From Clavelina lepadiformis (Eukaryota; Chordata; Ascidiacea; Aplousobranchia; Clavelinidae), in assembly GCF_947623445.1 (NCBI RefSeq), contig NC_135248.1, positions 11,541,820 to 11,605,819 on the forward strand: a stretch of DNA of 64,000 nt, read 5' to 3'. This document shows, one piece after another, positions 13,908-28,900 of the stretch; the stretch's first letter is position 1; each line of letters begins with the position of its first letter. The position numbers and the translations under genes are program-made. The notes under the pieces are model-generated. The model was not told where the DNA came from. It saw only the letters and a list, made by a program, of their open reading frames with translations, and did no database searches.

Positions 13908-16900
13908 GTTTGTTAACTAAATACGCTTCTGCCATCTCTTTTGTTTGTAAGTGGCTTTTTATAGAGCTACATAGCAACATTTGAAGATTGACAAATGACA
14001 TCGATGCAAATCTGCAACGTAAATCATACCATTACTTTCTTTATAGTTGCTCAATAGTAACTGGACTTTGTTGGAATTAAAATTGGACTTGGTCGGAATT
14101 CTCTCCGTACTCCAACCATTGTTCGGTGAAAATGGAATCTTGCCAGACATTGGTTTGAAGGAGTTCCTCCAAACGCCAATAAGCCAACTTTTCCGACCTG
14201 TGACTCGCAACCTGCCGGCTTTATCGAGCGACGAACAACTCAGACTCGCCAAAATTCAGGACGAAGTGAGTTATAGCCAAGTCATTTGTTGTCACAGAAA
14301 GTTCTTGTCTGCCTTACCAAGAAGATAATAACTTCCATGGAGGGGCTGCAGTATGATAGATTTCGTGGTGGTCTGTTGGTATTACCCGTTCGTCTAAAGA
14401 CTTTTGAATTAGCCGATGATTTTTATATTGTGTCTGAGTTGAAATGTTAAGACAGACTTATTTCGGTACAGGCTTCCATGGCTTACAGCATGTTCGCAAT
14501 GAAGAACCAGATGCCATTGGAAATGAAGGTCTTCGACATGCCGGTAGATCTGAACACGCTGATGAGGTTGTCTTTCCTTCGCGATCTCAATTTGTTCAAC
14601 TTGTTCAAAGTAAGCGTTTTTAATTTTGCTAAAAACAAATAAAATAAAGGAAAGACTTATTAATAGTTGGACAAAAAGAGAAAAATGTTCGTAATAGATT
14701 ATGTTGTTATAATATAGACGAGCTGTTCAGAAAGTTTGAAGGTTTATATCATGGCCAAGCAAATTTTTTTACCTGTTTTCATTTCTTTAGAAAATCATCC
14801 AACTTTGTACCATTTTGTTTTCAAAGCTTTCGGACTTTTGTTAAAGCATTTCTGAAAAAACAGTGCTTTGTTTCTCAGCCGTTTATTTTGAACTAGATCG
14901 TCGACGTACTCGAAGGTTGGACTTTCGACGGGTTACATGCGGATCAGCCATTACTTGCTCACAGCGCTTACCCGACTTCCGCCGGCCCTCCCTGTGTCCA
15001 TCACATTGATGCTGCTTATTTCTTCCGCACGCACTTCCACACCGCCGCTCAGATCAAGAAAATTATCATGACCGGAAAAGGAGAGATTTCGCTTCAATCT
15101 AAACCCGAGTAAGAACCGTTCGTTGTGTTTGCGATCATTGTGAGTCCTTCTATTTAACATTTGTCAGAGAAGATGTTCCATAAACGTTTGAATAACTTCC
15201 CAGTAATTAATTTTGTGCTTTAGAAAGAAGAAAACTCTGTAACAGGAGATTGCTTCAAAAATAAACTTAGCATTAGCCATTTATCCTCTGAAAAAAGCTC
15301 GACTGTAACGGGTGTCATAAAAGGCAAAAATCATAACGTCTTCACGGAACACATCTATCGCTGGATACTTTTACTCTCGCAGCTAAATGCTGTCATGTCA
15401 TGTGTTTGGCTTGTCTTAGGCTGCAAGCGTCTCTCATCTGGGCTCACGATATTCAACTACCAAACGGAGTATCTTGTGGCAGTGGAAAGCGTGTAACGGT
15501 TGGCCACGACAGTAACCTCGACGTCTCGTTCACAGCCACAGAGAATAATATTAAGGCCAGTGTTGGAACGTTGCCAGCAAGAACAGAACTTATCAGTTTC
15601 AAGTTAGTTGTTTCAATATTTTGTACGACAAGTTTCGAATGACGCTTTTCCATGCGTAGAACGCATAACTATATTCTGAACGTTATTGCTCGTTTCTATA
15701 TCTGAGATTATTGTATCTTTGTCTACGATTCTAGAATCGAAGAAGTAAAATCGAAAAATGGAGCTTTTGTAGTTGCGAACGATGAAGATATATGCAACTT
15801 GATCTGCCTTTACGGAGATTGTCGAAGCGGAGCTAACCTAATGTACAAGGTCTGCTGCAAACTGCCGATATTTTTCATTTTTTCAAACCATCGTATTAGG
15901 CGTTGTCGTGCAAAGAAAAGTTTAGCGCCTTGAATGCTTTCGTAAATCATATTTGAACGTCAAGTGTTGGAGGTATTTTTCTTTCTTTCAAGCATCCTTT
16001 TTTATTTGGACGTTTTATCTTTTTGTGCAGGACTGCATTCAACCCAACGTTGACTTTGGCCTTTACCTAATTAATAGTGACGTCAGTTACATTTATGACG
16101 TTTCTCTAACGTGGGGTGCTATGCTAGCTGTTGTCAATAACAACCCAGATGTCAGGTGTCGTGGAATTGAAGTGAAGGTTGGGTCAATAAATTTAAAACC
16201 CGATTTAAATGCTAGTTCCTTGATAGATGTATAATGTATCGATTCTGTACATTCTCTCACTACCTTTTGGTCGCTTAAACGGCAAACGTCAGACACGTAC
16301 CAATTTTGGCAATAGTGAAGAAAGTAGTACAAGTTTATCTACAGTATTTTACTATGTTGGGCCCGTCTTATCTTTCTTGATGCTTCCTCAGATAAACTCC
16401 AAAGCAAATCCAACAGCGGAGAGCGTAGTTACCTTCAATGTTGCAGCAAAATACATCCCGAGCATGAATGAAATCAGATGGGAGATGGCGTACAGGGATC
16501 AACGACCTTTGGTGATCGCCGCAAACGCGCATTTATACGCGTCACAATCCGACAACGGAGTACAGGGTGTTTTGGTCAGCGCCAACGTAACCCAACCGAA
16601 TGGTGTCGTCGTCTACACGAACGTCATCCAGATTAACAGGAAAGTTCACAACGAACGTGTGATGAAAGGATTGCTGGAAATGTTTGGCATTCATGTAAGT
16701 ACAAGATAGCGCTAGACTCACCAAACGTAGATGCCAAATGAAGCCAAAATCGTGACGTCTTCTCTTAAAACAGCAAGAATGGCCAATTAACTATATACAA
16801 CTCGTTATCCAGGGAACAAGGGAGCAACTCCACTATTCGCTGAAATCTGATTTGCAGTTGCCCGTTATTGGACAAATGAGTGCAAGCGGGATGATAACCC

Positions 16901-19900
16901 AGATGAGACAAGAACAAGGTTACATCGCCAGGATCCAGGTTTTAATATTTCATAAAATACCTCTGAAAATATTTGTACATGAAATAACCTTAGCTTATCG
17001 TCAAATTAATAAGGTTAACTTGGAAATCATGTGTCACCTAGCTTGCACATTACTCACAACATATGTAGTTGTTAAGGTGTGTTTAAGAAGTTTAAAAGTA
17101 AAGTTACTGCATCGCCATAACATCTAACCGATTTATTCAGGTTAAAGAGGGATCCTCCCAAAATTCCCAAGCTCGTCCACTCTTTGTTTTCAACATCACC
17201 ACGAACCCAGTGACCGAAGGCTCTCAACAGGGCTATGTGGCCAACGTTCATCTTGGCAATCTGAACATAAACAGCTTTCCGTACACCGACATCAACTCTG
17301 TTTTCAAAATAGGAAACGACAGCGCAGGAAACAGCTATCAGCTCGTTCAAGTGGAGGCAGAACGCGGCAACTATCAACCGCACTTTTTCAGCTACCGCTC
17401 TGACGTTGTAAAGTCTTCTTCCGAAATGGCACTTTTCAATTTCACATCGACAGTCACCACCAACACTGGACAAATTCAGTTTGACGTCTTCGCACCTAAC
17501 ATATCCAGTCTCAGTATCACGCCGCGCCTGGTGTTGCCCTTGACCCCGATTGCTCCAGCAACAATAAAGTACACAAGCCAGGAGGAGCTGCGCTCTGCCG
17601 TTAACAACCCTACGTTGAGTCCAGCCGTCTACAATATCGAGGTAACCGCTGGTAAACTGAAAAACGATGCCACGGTGATTTCGATCAACTACAATTTCGA
17701 CACCATCGCTTCGTCTAAGAACACTCACTACAAAGCTTACATGGAAACAAGGCCAAGCCAATGTATGACCTGCCATATCTTGCACGTAGAAACACCTCTT
17801 TTAAACATAAGCAGCAAAATGATGGACGAGCAGAAGCATATGGGACACGAAGCTTACCTGGACTTCCATCGCGATCTGCTCTCATTCCTCCCCTTGTCCA
17901 AAAATAGCAGAAATTTCATCGAAACCAACGCAAAGGACCCATCTAGCGATAGGATTAAATTAGGCTACACAGCATTCTGTAAGAACGACAGTCATGCTGA
18001 ATTCGGTTATACACTCGCCAACAAAAAATTGAGTGGAAAGATTGAAATTTTAGAATCAGAAGATCGCGAGGATATTCGTGGTACGCTCAACATCACCTGT
18101 GAAAAATGCTTGCCATTCCTTCAAACAAGCTTCCACATGAATCTAGGCGTTGATGCGAACGCACCATTTTTCCAAACTCGCGACCGGGGACATTTATTGT
18201 TGGACTTCAGTCTAAATGAAAAAGATGGGATGGACTTCAGCATGGTTGTGCAAGAAGCCTTTTTACGGGATTCTTCTGGCCTTCGAGATTTTAACGCCAG
18301 TTTGTCTATGAGACACTCCACAACACCAAATTCCTACTACACGCTGTTTATCCTCCCTAAGGATAACTTTGTGCTAAGCACAGGAGTCGAACTCGTGAAG
18401 AAACCTCCGACTTCATTTGGTTCTGAGGTGTCGAACTACGATGTTTCTTATTACGGTGGATTTGAAGAAAACCCTCCGCGATTCGAGGGAACCGCTTCTA
18501 AAAGTGAAATCGACTCTGACAGTTTTCTGGACTTCTGTGAGTCCGGTTCATCTTGTGGACGAATAACTTTGAACCTTAATCAGGTAAGACAAATTTCTAA
18601 TACGTAAGGAATTTCATTTTTGCCTTCAACTACCAACTAATTACCAGTTTGCGATTTCACTTTCAGATCACCAAATGCGGAAACTTTTCCACGTTCTACG
18701 ACAACAATGTGGATCAATCTGGTTTTGCATCAATCCATTGCACGACCATCAACGCTACTTATATATCGTCACGCTCCGCTGTTAGTATCAGGGCTTATTA
18801 CGATGGAAGTCGAAACCCAACCAGCTTGATCAAGAACATAAGTTTGGTAATCGAGGATGACGTGCGCGAAAACCTAAAGCTGAACTTGGTTTCCGATCTT
18901 TCTCGTCAAGTTTCCTTCATTCCCGCTCAGATGAATGTGTCTTACAACGTACAAGTTGATCCTGTTTACCGCAGGTCGGCCGCGTTTCATTCAGAATCGA
19001 TCAACGTGGATATTAGAAGCGCACCTGAAGGTGGCGCCCACTTCAACATAACCACAAAAGACATACCGCTACTCGTTAAATGCTTTGGCCAATTCAATCA
19101 ACGGACATCTGGTGTAATGACGTACAACATTCGTACTTGCAAATTAAGCCACCCTACTCTTCTTCCGGGTGTTCCAATAAACGTCGCGACTTCTGGAAGC
19201 TTCGAATCTCTGCATACCAACCAACTTAGCGTCGACATCACCAGAGCAAACGTTCTGTTGTTTGTCATGTCTTATAAAAGTACTGCGAGCGGGAAAAAAT
19301 TTTCTGCTTCTTGTGGAGCTGCCACCGATACCAACGTTCCGTGCAATATAGTACTCAACGTCAATTCTAATACCTTCAACATGAACTCTCGTATCACATC
19401 GGAAATGTTCCAACACACAGCGCGAATCACCGTCGACAGATCGTCCGGATTCTGGAGTCTGTTGAGAAACCCGCTAGAAATGACCGTGGACGCCAAGACC
19501 GAGACCACCCTCACGATCTACAAAGTTCCAGTGAAGTTCAGCCTGACGGCAAGTTACATCGACCTTCGGGACTGGTACTTCGATACCAGCTTCAACGTAA
19601 GCAACATTATCATCAACCGCGTTGTCTTGAATAACGTCGTACTAGAGACATTACAAGTGAGTGGCAAGAACGTCCATCTTCCTCTGATGACGTCACCGCT
19701 CTCATGGAAGTTGTTATACTTCACTGATGAAAGCACAGTTGCAGGGGTGGATGTATTAGCTTCACTCGGCGGTGACTCTGTCGAAGCTAGCTTTTTCATG
19801 GGTGAAAACAAGGAAGGGAAGTTGCTTTATCTACCGAGCGCACAAAGCAGATCCTACATGAGGGGAGTTCTATTCAGATTAGAAACCTGCCAGAAATATT

Positions 19901-22900
19901 CACTTTTCTCATCAAAGAACGTCTTCGACGACAATGGCGCCCTCATCAAAATGGAAACTGACGCACAGAGCAACATGTGGCCTTTCGTTAACGGAATGAT
20001 GAACCAGTGGTTAAGGTCTTGGCAGCAATACACGAAATGCGTCGAATGTAGTGAGCCAGCAAAAGTGTTCGCCAGTTACGACGCCCTGGACGACAACAGA
20101 GTAGTGGTGGAACTGGGGTCTCCAGATAAGTCTGAGGCTAAAGTTAAATTTAGCATGCGGTCTCTAACCGACGCGACATTAAACGCATCTTTGACCGATT
20201 CCACGCTTGCAACTGTCGCTTCTCTCGATGCCGGGCTACACCGCACGGAAAACGGAGGAAAGATTACCGCCATTCTCAACGTGGCTGCCTTTTCCGTCAT
20301 CAACGTCACATTATCCCGGGATCGCAATACTTACGAAGGATTGATCTACTGTAACGATGAGAACGATCAGGAGTCGCCTTGCAAGATCAGGGCATTCTTG
20401 AATCGATCCCGTTTATCGGCCACTGCCAGGATTCAAACGAAGCTGGTCAACCTCACGTCTAACGTCACTGTGCATCTGCCGAGCGAAAACGTGTTTACAA
20501 ACTTGAATGACATGCAAATGGACATCAACACGACCAGTTCTATTTTATACAAGAGCACTCCCATAGAATATGGCTTTATGGCGAAGAGAACCGACAGCCA
20601 GCCTTTGAAACTCGATTTCTCCTTCAACGCTACAGAATCTCTGATCAACGTGATTCGCGTCGACAACGGCCGACTGGTTCAGCTTCTCTTCATCGGAAAT
20701 GACATCAAGCTGTCTTCGCTAGGCGCGAAGTCTTCTTCGTGGAATATCAGTTTCGTCTCAACCAACGCTGGGCAGCTGGACATGCGCGCATACGCTTCGA
20801 TCGCTGAAAAGACGACGCTGTCCGCTTTGTGGCTTAGAGGACGAGAGACGACACCGGTTTCTTCTTTCTTTGCCACACCTAAAGCGCACGAAGTGGAAAA
20901 TATCCACTTCAATTTCACCACCTGTCAACCGCTCGTTACATTCGTATCGGAAGGCATTTACAGCGATGGCAAGACCTTGAAGTTAAGGAGATACACATTT
21001 GTAAACGTGTGGCCATTCACAGATGAAGTTGCTTGGACCCGGGAGTTGAAGCCTTTAGTTTCTCTTCCGTTGCTATACTGCCCTCTTTGTCTGGGAGAAC
21101 TGGAGATAAAGGAAAATTTCGACATCGAGCAAAGATACTTCCGTCGGTCATTCCATGTCGGAAACACATTTGAAATGGAAGCAAACTATGTCTGGGTTCA
21201 AGGACACGGCGACCGCCACACGTCAACTGAAGGAACAACCACGTTTACTTTCAATCTCGAAAGCGCTGAACCATTGATCTTCAAGATTGATGAGAAATGG
21301 GTACTTGAGGGCTATCTGGCCGTGACCAATTCTTTTGCGGATTGGCTCCGACTTTCCAACCCACACTCTGGCGATGTCAAGTTTTATTCAAAAGGCTTGG
21401 GAAACAACGACTTTATTCTGACCTACATATACGAATCTCAATCCGGACAACACTCAAGAAACTCTATCAAATTTTTGAGCATCTGGTTTTCCATGCAAAC
21501 TTCAGTAGAAACCAATGGGGAAGAAACCAGCGTAATGCTGAGGTAAGATTATGACGGATTTCAATTCATCGATGACTATTTCTTTCATACACACGTTAAA
21601 ATTTTATTAGCTTTTAATGGAAATTGTTATTTAAAATAACCAAGTATTGTGCTTACGGGCTATCGAAATTTTCGCAGATATCCCGACGAGAGAGTGGCAG
21701 CAATTGAAATTGACATCTCCATAAACGGTGATCATATCGAAATACGGAACTTCACTCTTCCCACTCCCATCTTTACCAGCCACTTGGAGCAGGTCGAGAT
21801 TGAATTGTTACGAAACGAAAGGCAACAATGCAACGGATTCAACTTCCCCCACTTCAATCTGACCGTCATCATCCTGACGCACGATCCTCCCATCTTTCTG
21901 AATGTTGCCGGAGATTTGCGAGCCCAAGTACAGTCCTTGAGTCCGGCATCTATTTTCAATGGAAAGTACGAGTCTCATTTGACAGCTAACGGTTTCGCTG
22001 GGAAGAAACGCATCCTCTCTGCTAGTTGGCTTCGTGGTAAAACCCAGACTAGATCCGCTCTTCTTCAGGTTGTCCTTAATGAAGACTACCACGAGATCAT
22101 CAATTTCGATCTCACCACGTGCGGACTCGATGTCAATGTAACTGCAAACAATTTGATATCCGACGGAGTCTTGCAAAGCGTTAAGTCAAATGTTTTGCTC
22201 GACGTTCACGATGCATCGTCCCGATATTGCACTAGCTACTTCTGCTCCGGCAAATTCGAAGCCAACGTTAACTTTGACGACAGCATGAACGACTTCTCGA
22301 TACTGACCCGTCTAGGAGAAGCTTTCGAATTGTTCATCAACCAAACAGATCGGTTAGACGCAACACAATCAATTGAAAAATACGATTCCTTCTCCAGTAT
22401 CTCGTTCAACCCCAATGGAAAGCAAGCTTCGAAGATCATCGTCAAAGAAGAATACCAGTTGGATGCGGCTCCCAAGAATTTACATCCTATTTTGTTTGGC
22501 ACACCGACCGCTAATACCGTTCTGTATTTTGCCCATGTGAACGTTTCCAGCGAAGGGTTTGGAAGCAACGATTTCAGCATCTTAGAGAAATACCAATACC
22601 AACCAAATGAACTTCAAAGTAATCTGTTCAAAGTGAAAAGTAAATGGTTCTCAGTGAACAGTGATTTTCAGAAGAGAAACGACGACACCAGAGTTATTCT
22701 GAGGTTAGTTAAAGCAGCACCAATGAGCATCACTCATTCACATCGTTTAGCTTTTAACTCGATTTATTTTACACATAGGTATCCCGCAGATGAAAATCCT
22801 ATCCTTGGATTTGACATCACCATCAGCAACAATCAGGTCGAAATTCAAGATCTCACCATCAACGCTCCTCTCACGACCTTCTACGCCGATAGGATCGTCG

Positions 22901-25900
22901 CCGAATTGTTACGCAACGATATGCACAAATGCATCGGGTTCAACGTGAATGATTTACGCGTAACCGCCACTTTCCAGACCGACAGCGAGCCTGCCAACGT
23001 AGATATTCGCGGCCACGCCCGGGTCGAATTTGCTGGACCTTGGAATATCGCCATCAACGATCCGAACAACGACGTCTTTGACTTGCGCGTTGTCGTGACG
23101 ACAGAAACCGAGAAGACTGCTGTGTCCCGCTTGCGTATCCGCCTTCCCTTCATGGAAATGAACGCGACCGGGGAAACCGAGCTCTCCACCAGTCAACTGT
23201 CGAACAACTACATGATGGCTGCGGCTTGGATGCATTCCTCGTCTAGAAAGATGGTCCCGGTATTTAAGACGTATTATGATGACCTTTGGCAAGTCGTCGA
23301 CAACCGCTACGTTGGCAAAGCAAACCTGACAATGGACGTCTGGAATCCGATGAGTCCGTCCATGCAATGGAAACCCAGAGCCAGCTTTTCCGTTCAACCG
23401 ACCGCCGATAACACCGCCAGAGATATTCACCTGAGGTGCACGCCAATGGATGGCTCTGTAATTAAGACAGATATTACAGCATCGAATGACTGCCAAATGA
23501 TCGAGATCTTACCCGGCACAGACTGGTGTGTGTCCAATACCGGCACCATGAACTCAACGGTGGACATGCCCTTTTTTAAGATGTCATACAACGCCAGTGG
23601 CAGCAGCGATAACTTGATGGTCGCCGATCTGAAAATGACCGCGCTTCTAGCGAACCCAATTACCTCTTCCATGATGCCGGTCTGGACCCTTTCTGAGCAT
23701 ATTAATCTGGATAAGATGAGCGTGGGCGAAGCCTACGTCCCAGTAGGTAGCCTAAACACAACCTATGGCATGACGTGGCCAGTTGAAGCACCTGTGAAGA
23801 TGGACGTAATTATGGCCCCCAACGCTGACCGCACAGCTCGCAATTTCGAGATCATTTTTGGTGTCGGCTCACTCCCAGACATCCAACTTTCCATCGGCTC
23901 CCTAACACCTGCGGGAAAGCGATTAATCGCTGTCAACAGCCTGGGTAGAGAGATGCTGAGTGGGTTTTTCAAATCGTCTGGAAGCGTGTCGTCTATCGCG
24001 ATCTTCCCGGGAATAAGTCTTAATGTACCGTCCGCGATCGAATTCTCGAACGTCAACGCCGACATTCCGCTGACAAAGATCCTGCGCCTAGTCCCAGTTC
24101 TGCGACCGCTTATACCAGCAATCCGAGCGATGGACATCGAGCTTGCAGATTCTTCGATGACGATTCATATTACGAAGGACGACATGAGCATGGGCTTCAC
24201 AGCGAACATTCATCTTTCCGGTCCTCGAATCCCCGAAGGCGTCGACATCGATGCGTCGCTGATGTACACTGCAGATACAATCACCGCCCGGGCGACCATG
24301 AGCAAGTGGGATAGTCATGTTTCTTTCGAATTGGTACCCGACACGATGTCTTTGTCCTTTGACGTCGGTATGACATGCGAATAGTAAGTCCATAGAAAAC
24401 TTACGTTGCGTCTCTCGCGCACTCGCGTTTTATTGTAATCGACGTTATATTTTTAAAGTTACAATAACTCTCCTATCACGTTACAGCATGATCAGTCGCA
24501 TGCGCCTCGACATGCCGACCATCTTCAAACCGACTGAGATTCTTTTCCAATTGAAAACGGTCGGAACACTTCACGAATTCGTTCCAGTCGACATCGACTG
24601 GCACTACGGAAGAGATTTGGATGCTCACACCTGGAATTTCAACCTTCGTTCGTTCGCGTTCAACTTCAACCCGTTGTTGGCTGGAAACTTTTCGATCAAG
24701 TTTGACCACACTTTGAGCGACATCTTCGTCCATTGGAACATTACGTCGGAGGAGTACGTCTTAATATCGCGATTACCGCTACAATGTGTAGTGGGTTATG
24801 CCTTAGCGTAATATTCAATTAACCAACACGTTAAACATTTAGATACCCGGCCATAAATCAAATGTTAGATTTGGAACTGAAGAAAGCGCCAAACAGTGAT
24901 GAATGGACTTACAATTCCGCCCTGAGCAATATCTTCTTCTGGATGAAAATGACTTCTACTGAAGAAGAAGGAAACTTTGTGATGCAATCTCTCACCGTGG
25001 GGATGTCCGACGATTCCTGGGGTATTGATGTCGCCTACGTGCCATCTGGGAATGACCAAGACTGGGGAAAGATCGTCGCCAGCATGGACGACACTGAAAG
25101 AGTCTCTTTTAGATGCGAGATGATACTCAGCGAACCTAACATCCTGCACACAACGTGCAGCAAACTTCAGGTGCGAAAATAGATTCTTGATTCGTTGATT
25201 TTTGCTCGAGCTGTCTTCAGATACACATGATTCGGGTTCATTCAAACGTCAACTTTGATGCTTGAAATTTTTTCAGGCTCGCACCGCCCGCGTACCGCCC
25301 AGCGAAATAGTTATCGGCGACATGGATGTGCAACTCAGTTGGTCAAATCTGATCACATTGGCGCGAAAGGCCGTCTCATTTAATTACAGCAAATGCTTGA
25401 AAGTGACTTGGTGGGATCAAGTTCTCGAATCGGTAAGCAAGTTCGATCACCTTCTTAAATCAAATGCACTCTTTACTGGCTGATGTTCGTACCGGTAGTT
25501 TTTTTGTCATTTTTAACCGGCAACGTATTTAAAGAAATTTCATATGAACGACGATCAGCTGCGCGGCAGATTGTCTCGATATCTCTGCGCGGAAGCGGAA
25601 CGAATCAGCGACACTTTTATGAAAGTTGTCTACACGCCTATGTGTGAGTTATTTATCGAATGATATGTAATGTATAAAAGTATCGGCATTACATTCTTTT
25701 TGTCATAAAAGTGACATTTATAAGAGAAAATACGTTTTCGAAATATCTCGTCTCAAATTACTGAAACTTGATTTTCCACTTCGTTTCAGACCTCGATCAC
25801 GTGGTGAACTACATGGAAGACACTGTACTTCCGGCTATGGTGTACGTCAAGCAGCCTGCGGTCAGATACCTCAACGTGATTAAAAATGCAGTCTCGACCA

Positions 25901-28900
25901 TGACAAATGGCGTTATCTCCATTGATGTTATTAACGAAATTAACTCCGTGGCCATCCAATGCAACATTACTTGCCCAGGGTACAGATTTTCACGTTTTTG
26001 GTTTGTAGCAATCCTTTCGTTTTATTGCTCTTGCGTGCAAAGGAGAATAGATGTCAGTTTATGACTTCACTCGCTCATCTACTCGTAGTTGCGATTCTTG
26101 GAGTTTGATTCAACTCGAAACAAAACTGACGATAGTCGAACTTGATGATCTGGTGGCTACAATCACCATCGCAACACCCTTTTCCATTCAATACATCAAA
26201 ATGGCGACAGGGTAATCAAAGCCGATACACCAACGATCTCTTTTGAAAATCAACCGGTGATATTCACCACGTCCATATTTGCATTTTAGACTCCCGATTC
26301 GGCCTCTGGAAACGGGATTTAAAAGTGCAAAGTCACGCGCAGAAATCATTATCGACTATGAGATCACTCAAGCGGGACTGATGGCTTTCAACACCAACAT
26401 AACGATGCCAAGTGGAACGCAGTACACCTGCCAAGCGACGAGAGAGAACGCCGAGTCAACCACCATGCACTGCACTTGTTTTAAAATAGAAGTAAGCTTT
26501 ATATTGTTTTCTCTATGCCGTCGTACATTGCTTCAACGGTGTGACATGCCCCGTTTCCTTTATGTTGCCAATTACATGTTTTGCTTCGCTTCACAAATTC
26601 GTTGATCATTTTGTAGAACGGCGAACTCGGACCAGAAGTGGCAGATTTCAACATCGCTTTACCGACTCTAAAATCGTTTGCGAAATCTATGTACGACATC
26701 ATCAAACACCTTGTGCCGAACAACATGAAGCCCTACCTACGTCAGGTTTGTCGCTGCTGTCAATTCGATAAAGCGACGATAAATGTTTTGGCTGGTATAA
26801 TTGTTTGCTTCACCAAAGTTCCAATCTCATGTAAAGAGTTAACCTGACCAAAAGTCTTTAAAAATCTCTTTTCCCAATTAGACCTTGCGCACGGACGACT
26901 CGATCCTGATCAGAGACGTTAATGAAGTCATCCAGCCTTTCCGGCGTCAAATGGTCGAATATTTTGACAGCTTGTGGTCTTCAGATCCAACCTATGTGGT
27001 TTCTAAAGGTAAGTTTGTGTAAAGGCAACTAATAATAAAGAATTAGATAGTGGAATCTGTGAACTGTGGCAAGTAAACTTCGATCGATTATTATATTGTT
27101 TCAGTTATCAGCAAACTAAGCACCACTGAGTTATTCTCCTACACAAACGGAAACTCTTTCGAAGCCTGGAACGTGATAGAGAACCTTCATCTTGCGATGC
27201 TCTCCGAAGCGGGAAATGAAGGCATGAAGATCCCGCTCATGAAACTGAGACTTTGGATGATGGATCTGAATGTTTTCTTGGACATTGGATTTGAGCAGAG
27301 AACGGTCGGATTGGTCGCTTACTTGAACTCTGAAAAGTAATTCTGCCATTTCTAGTATTTCGATACGGCTTGTCCTGGTGATTTTATTCACAATCCACTT
27401 TCTACCAGTAGTTTTAAATCTATATCATACAAACAGTGCAGACATTATTGGGAGACGTTCGCTTAAAAGAAACATATTTTAAACAGCTTCCTAAATAAAT
27501 ACTTAACAGGTGCTCGTCGATCGATGAAAAAATGCGACTTGATCTGTGGTTCAACGACGAGAGCATTCCGGTCGCCCGAGTTTCAATTGATGATCCGCTC
27601 GTGTGGGCGTGGTCCAAGTACAACATGAAGTGAGTCAGCAATTTAAGGCGCTTAAATATTCTGTCCGAGAAACGAGCGCATTTTTGGCTCTAACGTCAGT
27701 AAATTCCGCAGAACCCGGAAGTTCTTGAAATGCAGTATGGGAATGAAAGACAGTGAAAGTTCCGTCAATATCACTTCCGTTCCTTTGCCTTCCGGGAAAA
27801 CCTCATTAGACGTGGAATTTGTCGACACTACAGGATTGCCTTACGTTTGTCACGTGATCAAACAGAAGCTCGGTCACATGCGCGTCGAATGCTTCGTAAG
27901 ATATGAAAAAGAACGGAATCTGTTGTTTTAGAAACGATGTAACATCAGATGAACTGATGTTTGACAGCAAATAAGGACCGGTGTTACGAATCTTTGATTC
28001 AGAAACTAAATCTTTCCAACAAATGTAGACAATCTATTGTTGTGAGGTGAAGATAAGCAAAATAGTTTTGACGGTAAACAACCGGTTTCTGTTACAGGCG
28101 CGTGGTTCCGGACATCCTACACCGGTCTGCGATTTTGAAGTCCCCTCCTTGGCCTTCGACCCCATGCAAGTTGCTCTTCAGGCATTTCTTCTTCCTCCCG
28201 AGATTTACCTGGCAGCGGGACATCCAGCTCTTCTGAAGAAAGAACTGCGACGGGTATTGCCACTGCTGGAGATTGTAGAGCTTCAGCCGCTGGCTGTACA
28301 GTGAATAAAATTTACGTTTAATCTATAGGTCTTTCACTTTACCAACTCGGAGGCTCTTAACGTCATTTCCGCTTACATTTCACGCGAGTGCAAAAAGTGC
28401 TTGGATAGGTTTCACAACAAATACGTCAACCCTTACGTAAACGAGATGATGGGAGACGCCATAACATTATATGACAACGGTGAGCATTGTTCGATTGATT
28501 CGGTGACTATTCGAACTTAAGATGGGTTAAGACGTTTGCTAAGATCGAAAGCGTTCCGTTGACTTCGCTTTAAATCGAGTCTTTTATTCCTTTGACTGTC
28601 ACGCTTGTGCCGGTATATTTCGGATGCAGAAATAAATTAGATATTGAACGAATGTCATAAAAAATAGGCCGCTTCCCGAAAATGGACGCAATCCGAGTTA
28701 TTCTAGTATATTTTTGCAGAATTACCGGCTTCGATACTTGAGACAATAATGACCGCGACCGAATGGAAAGACTTACTGTTCAGTAACCATACAGGTCGAG
28801 AGACGATCGTCAGTTCTGCAGAGCAAATGTTTCATCGCATCTCAACAGACCTGATGGAGCGAGTGTCGTCCGAACTCGCTTCAACTTATAGACGAATCAT

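Larger units (their letters stand above)
17141..25170 (+). other. Lipoprotein exons 24-29: giant-exon beta-rich core
   Basis: Exons: 17141-18583, 18667-21542, 21678-22703, 22779-24383, 24487-24753 and 24843-25170. The first four total about 6.9 kb of coding sequence, against about 40-300 bases for other exons of this gene. They encode residues about 1251-3567: many amphipathic beta strands, numerous N-x-S/T sequons and scattered cysteine pairs such as CMTC, CEKC, CVEC and CPLC. This is the lipid-wrapping part. Two homologous modules begin at the starts of exons 26 and 27. Confidence 0.8.

Noticed and set aside
17072..17785. 237-codon ORF on the - strand
   Set aside because: It is the reverse of the giant lipoprotein exon 24, which has clear family and phase support on the + strand.
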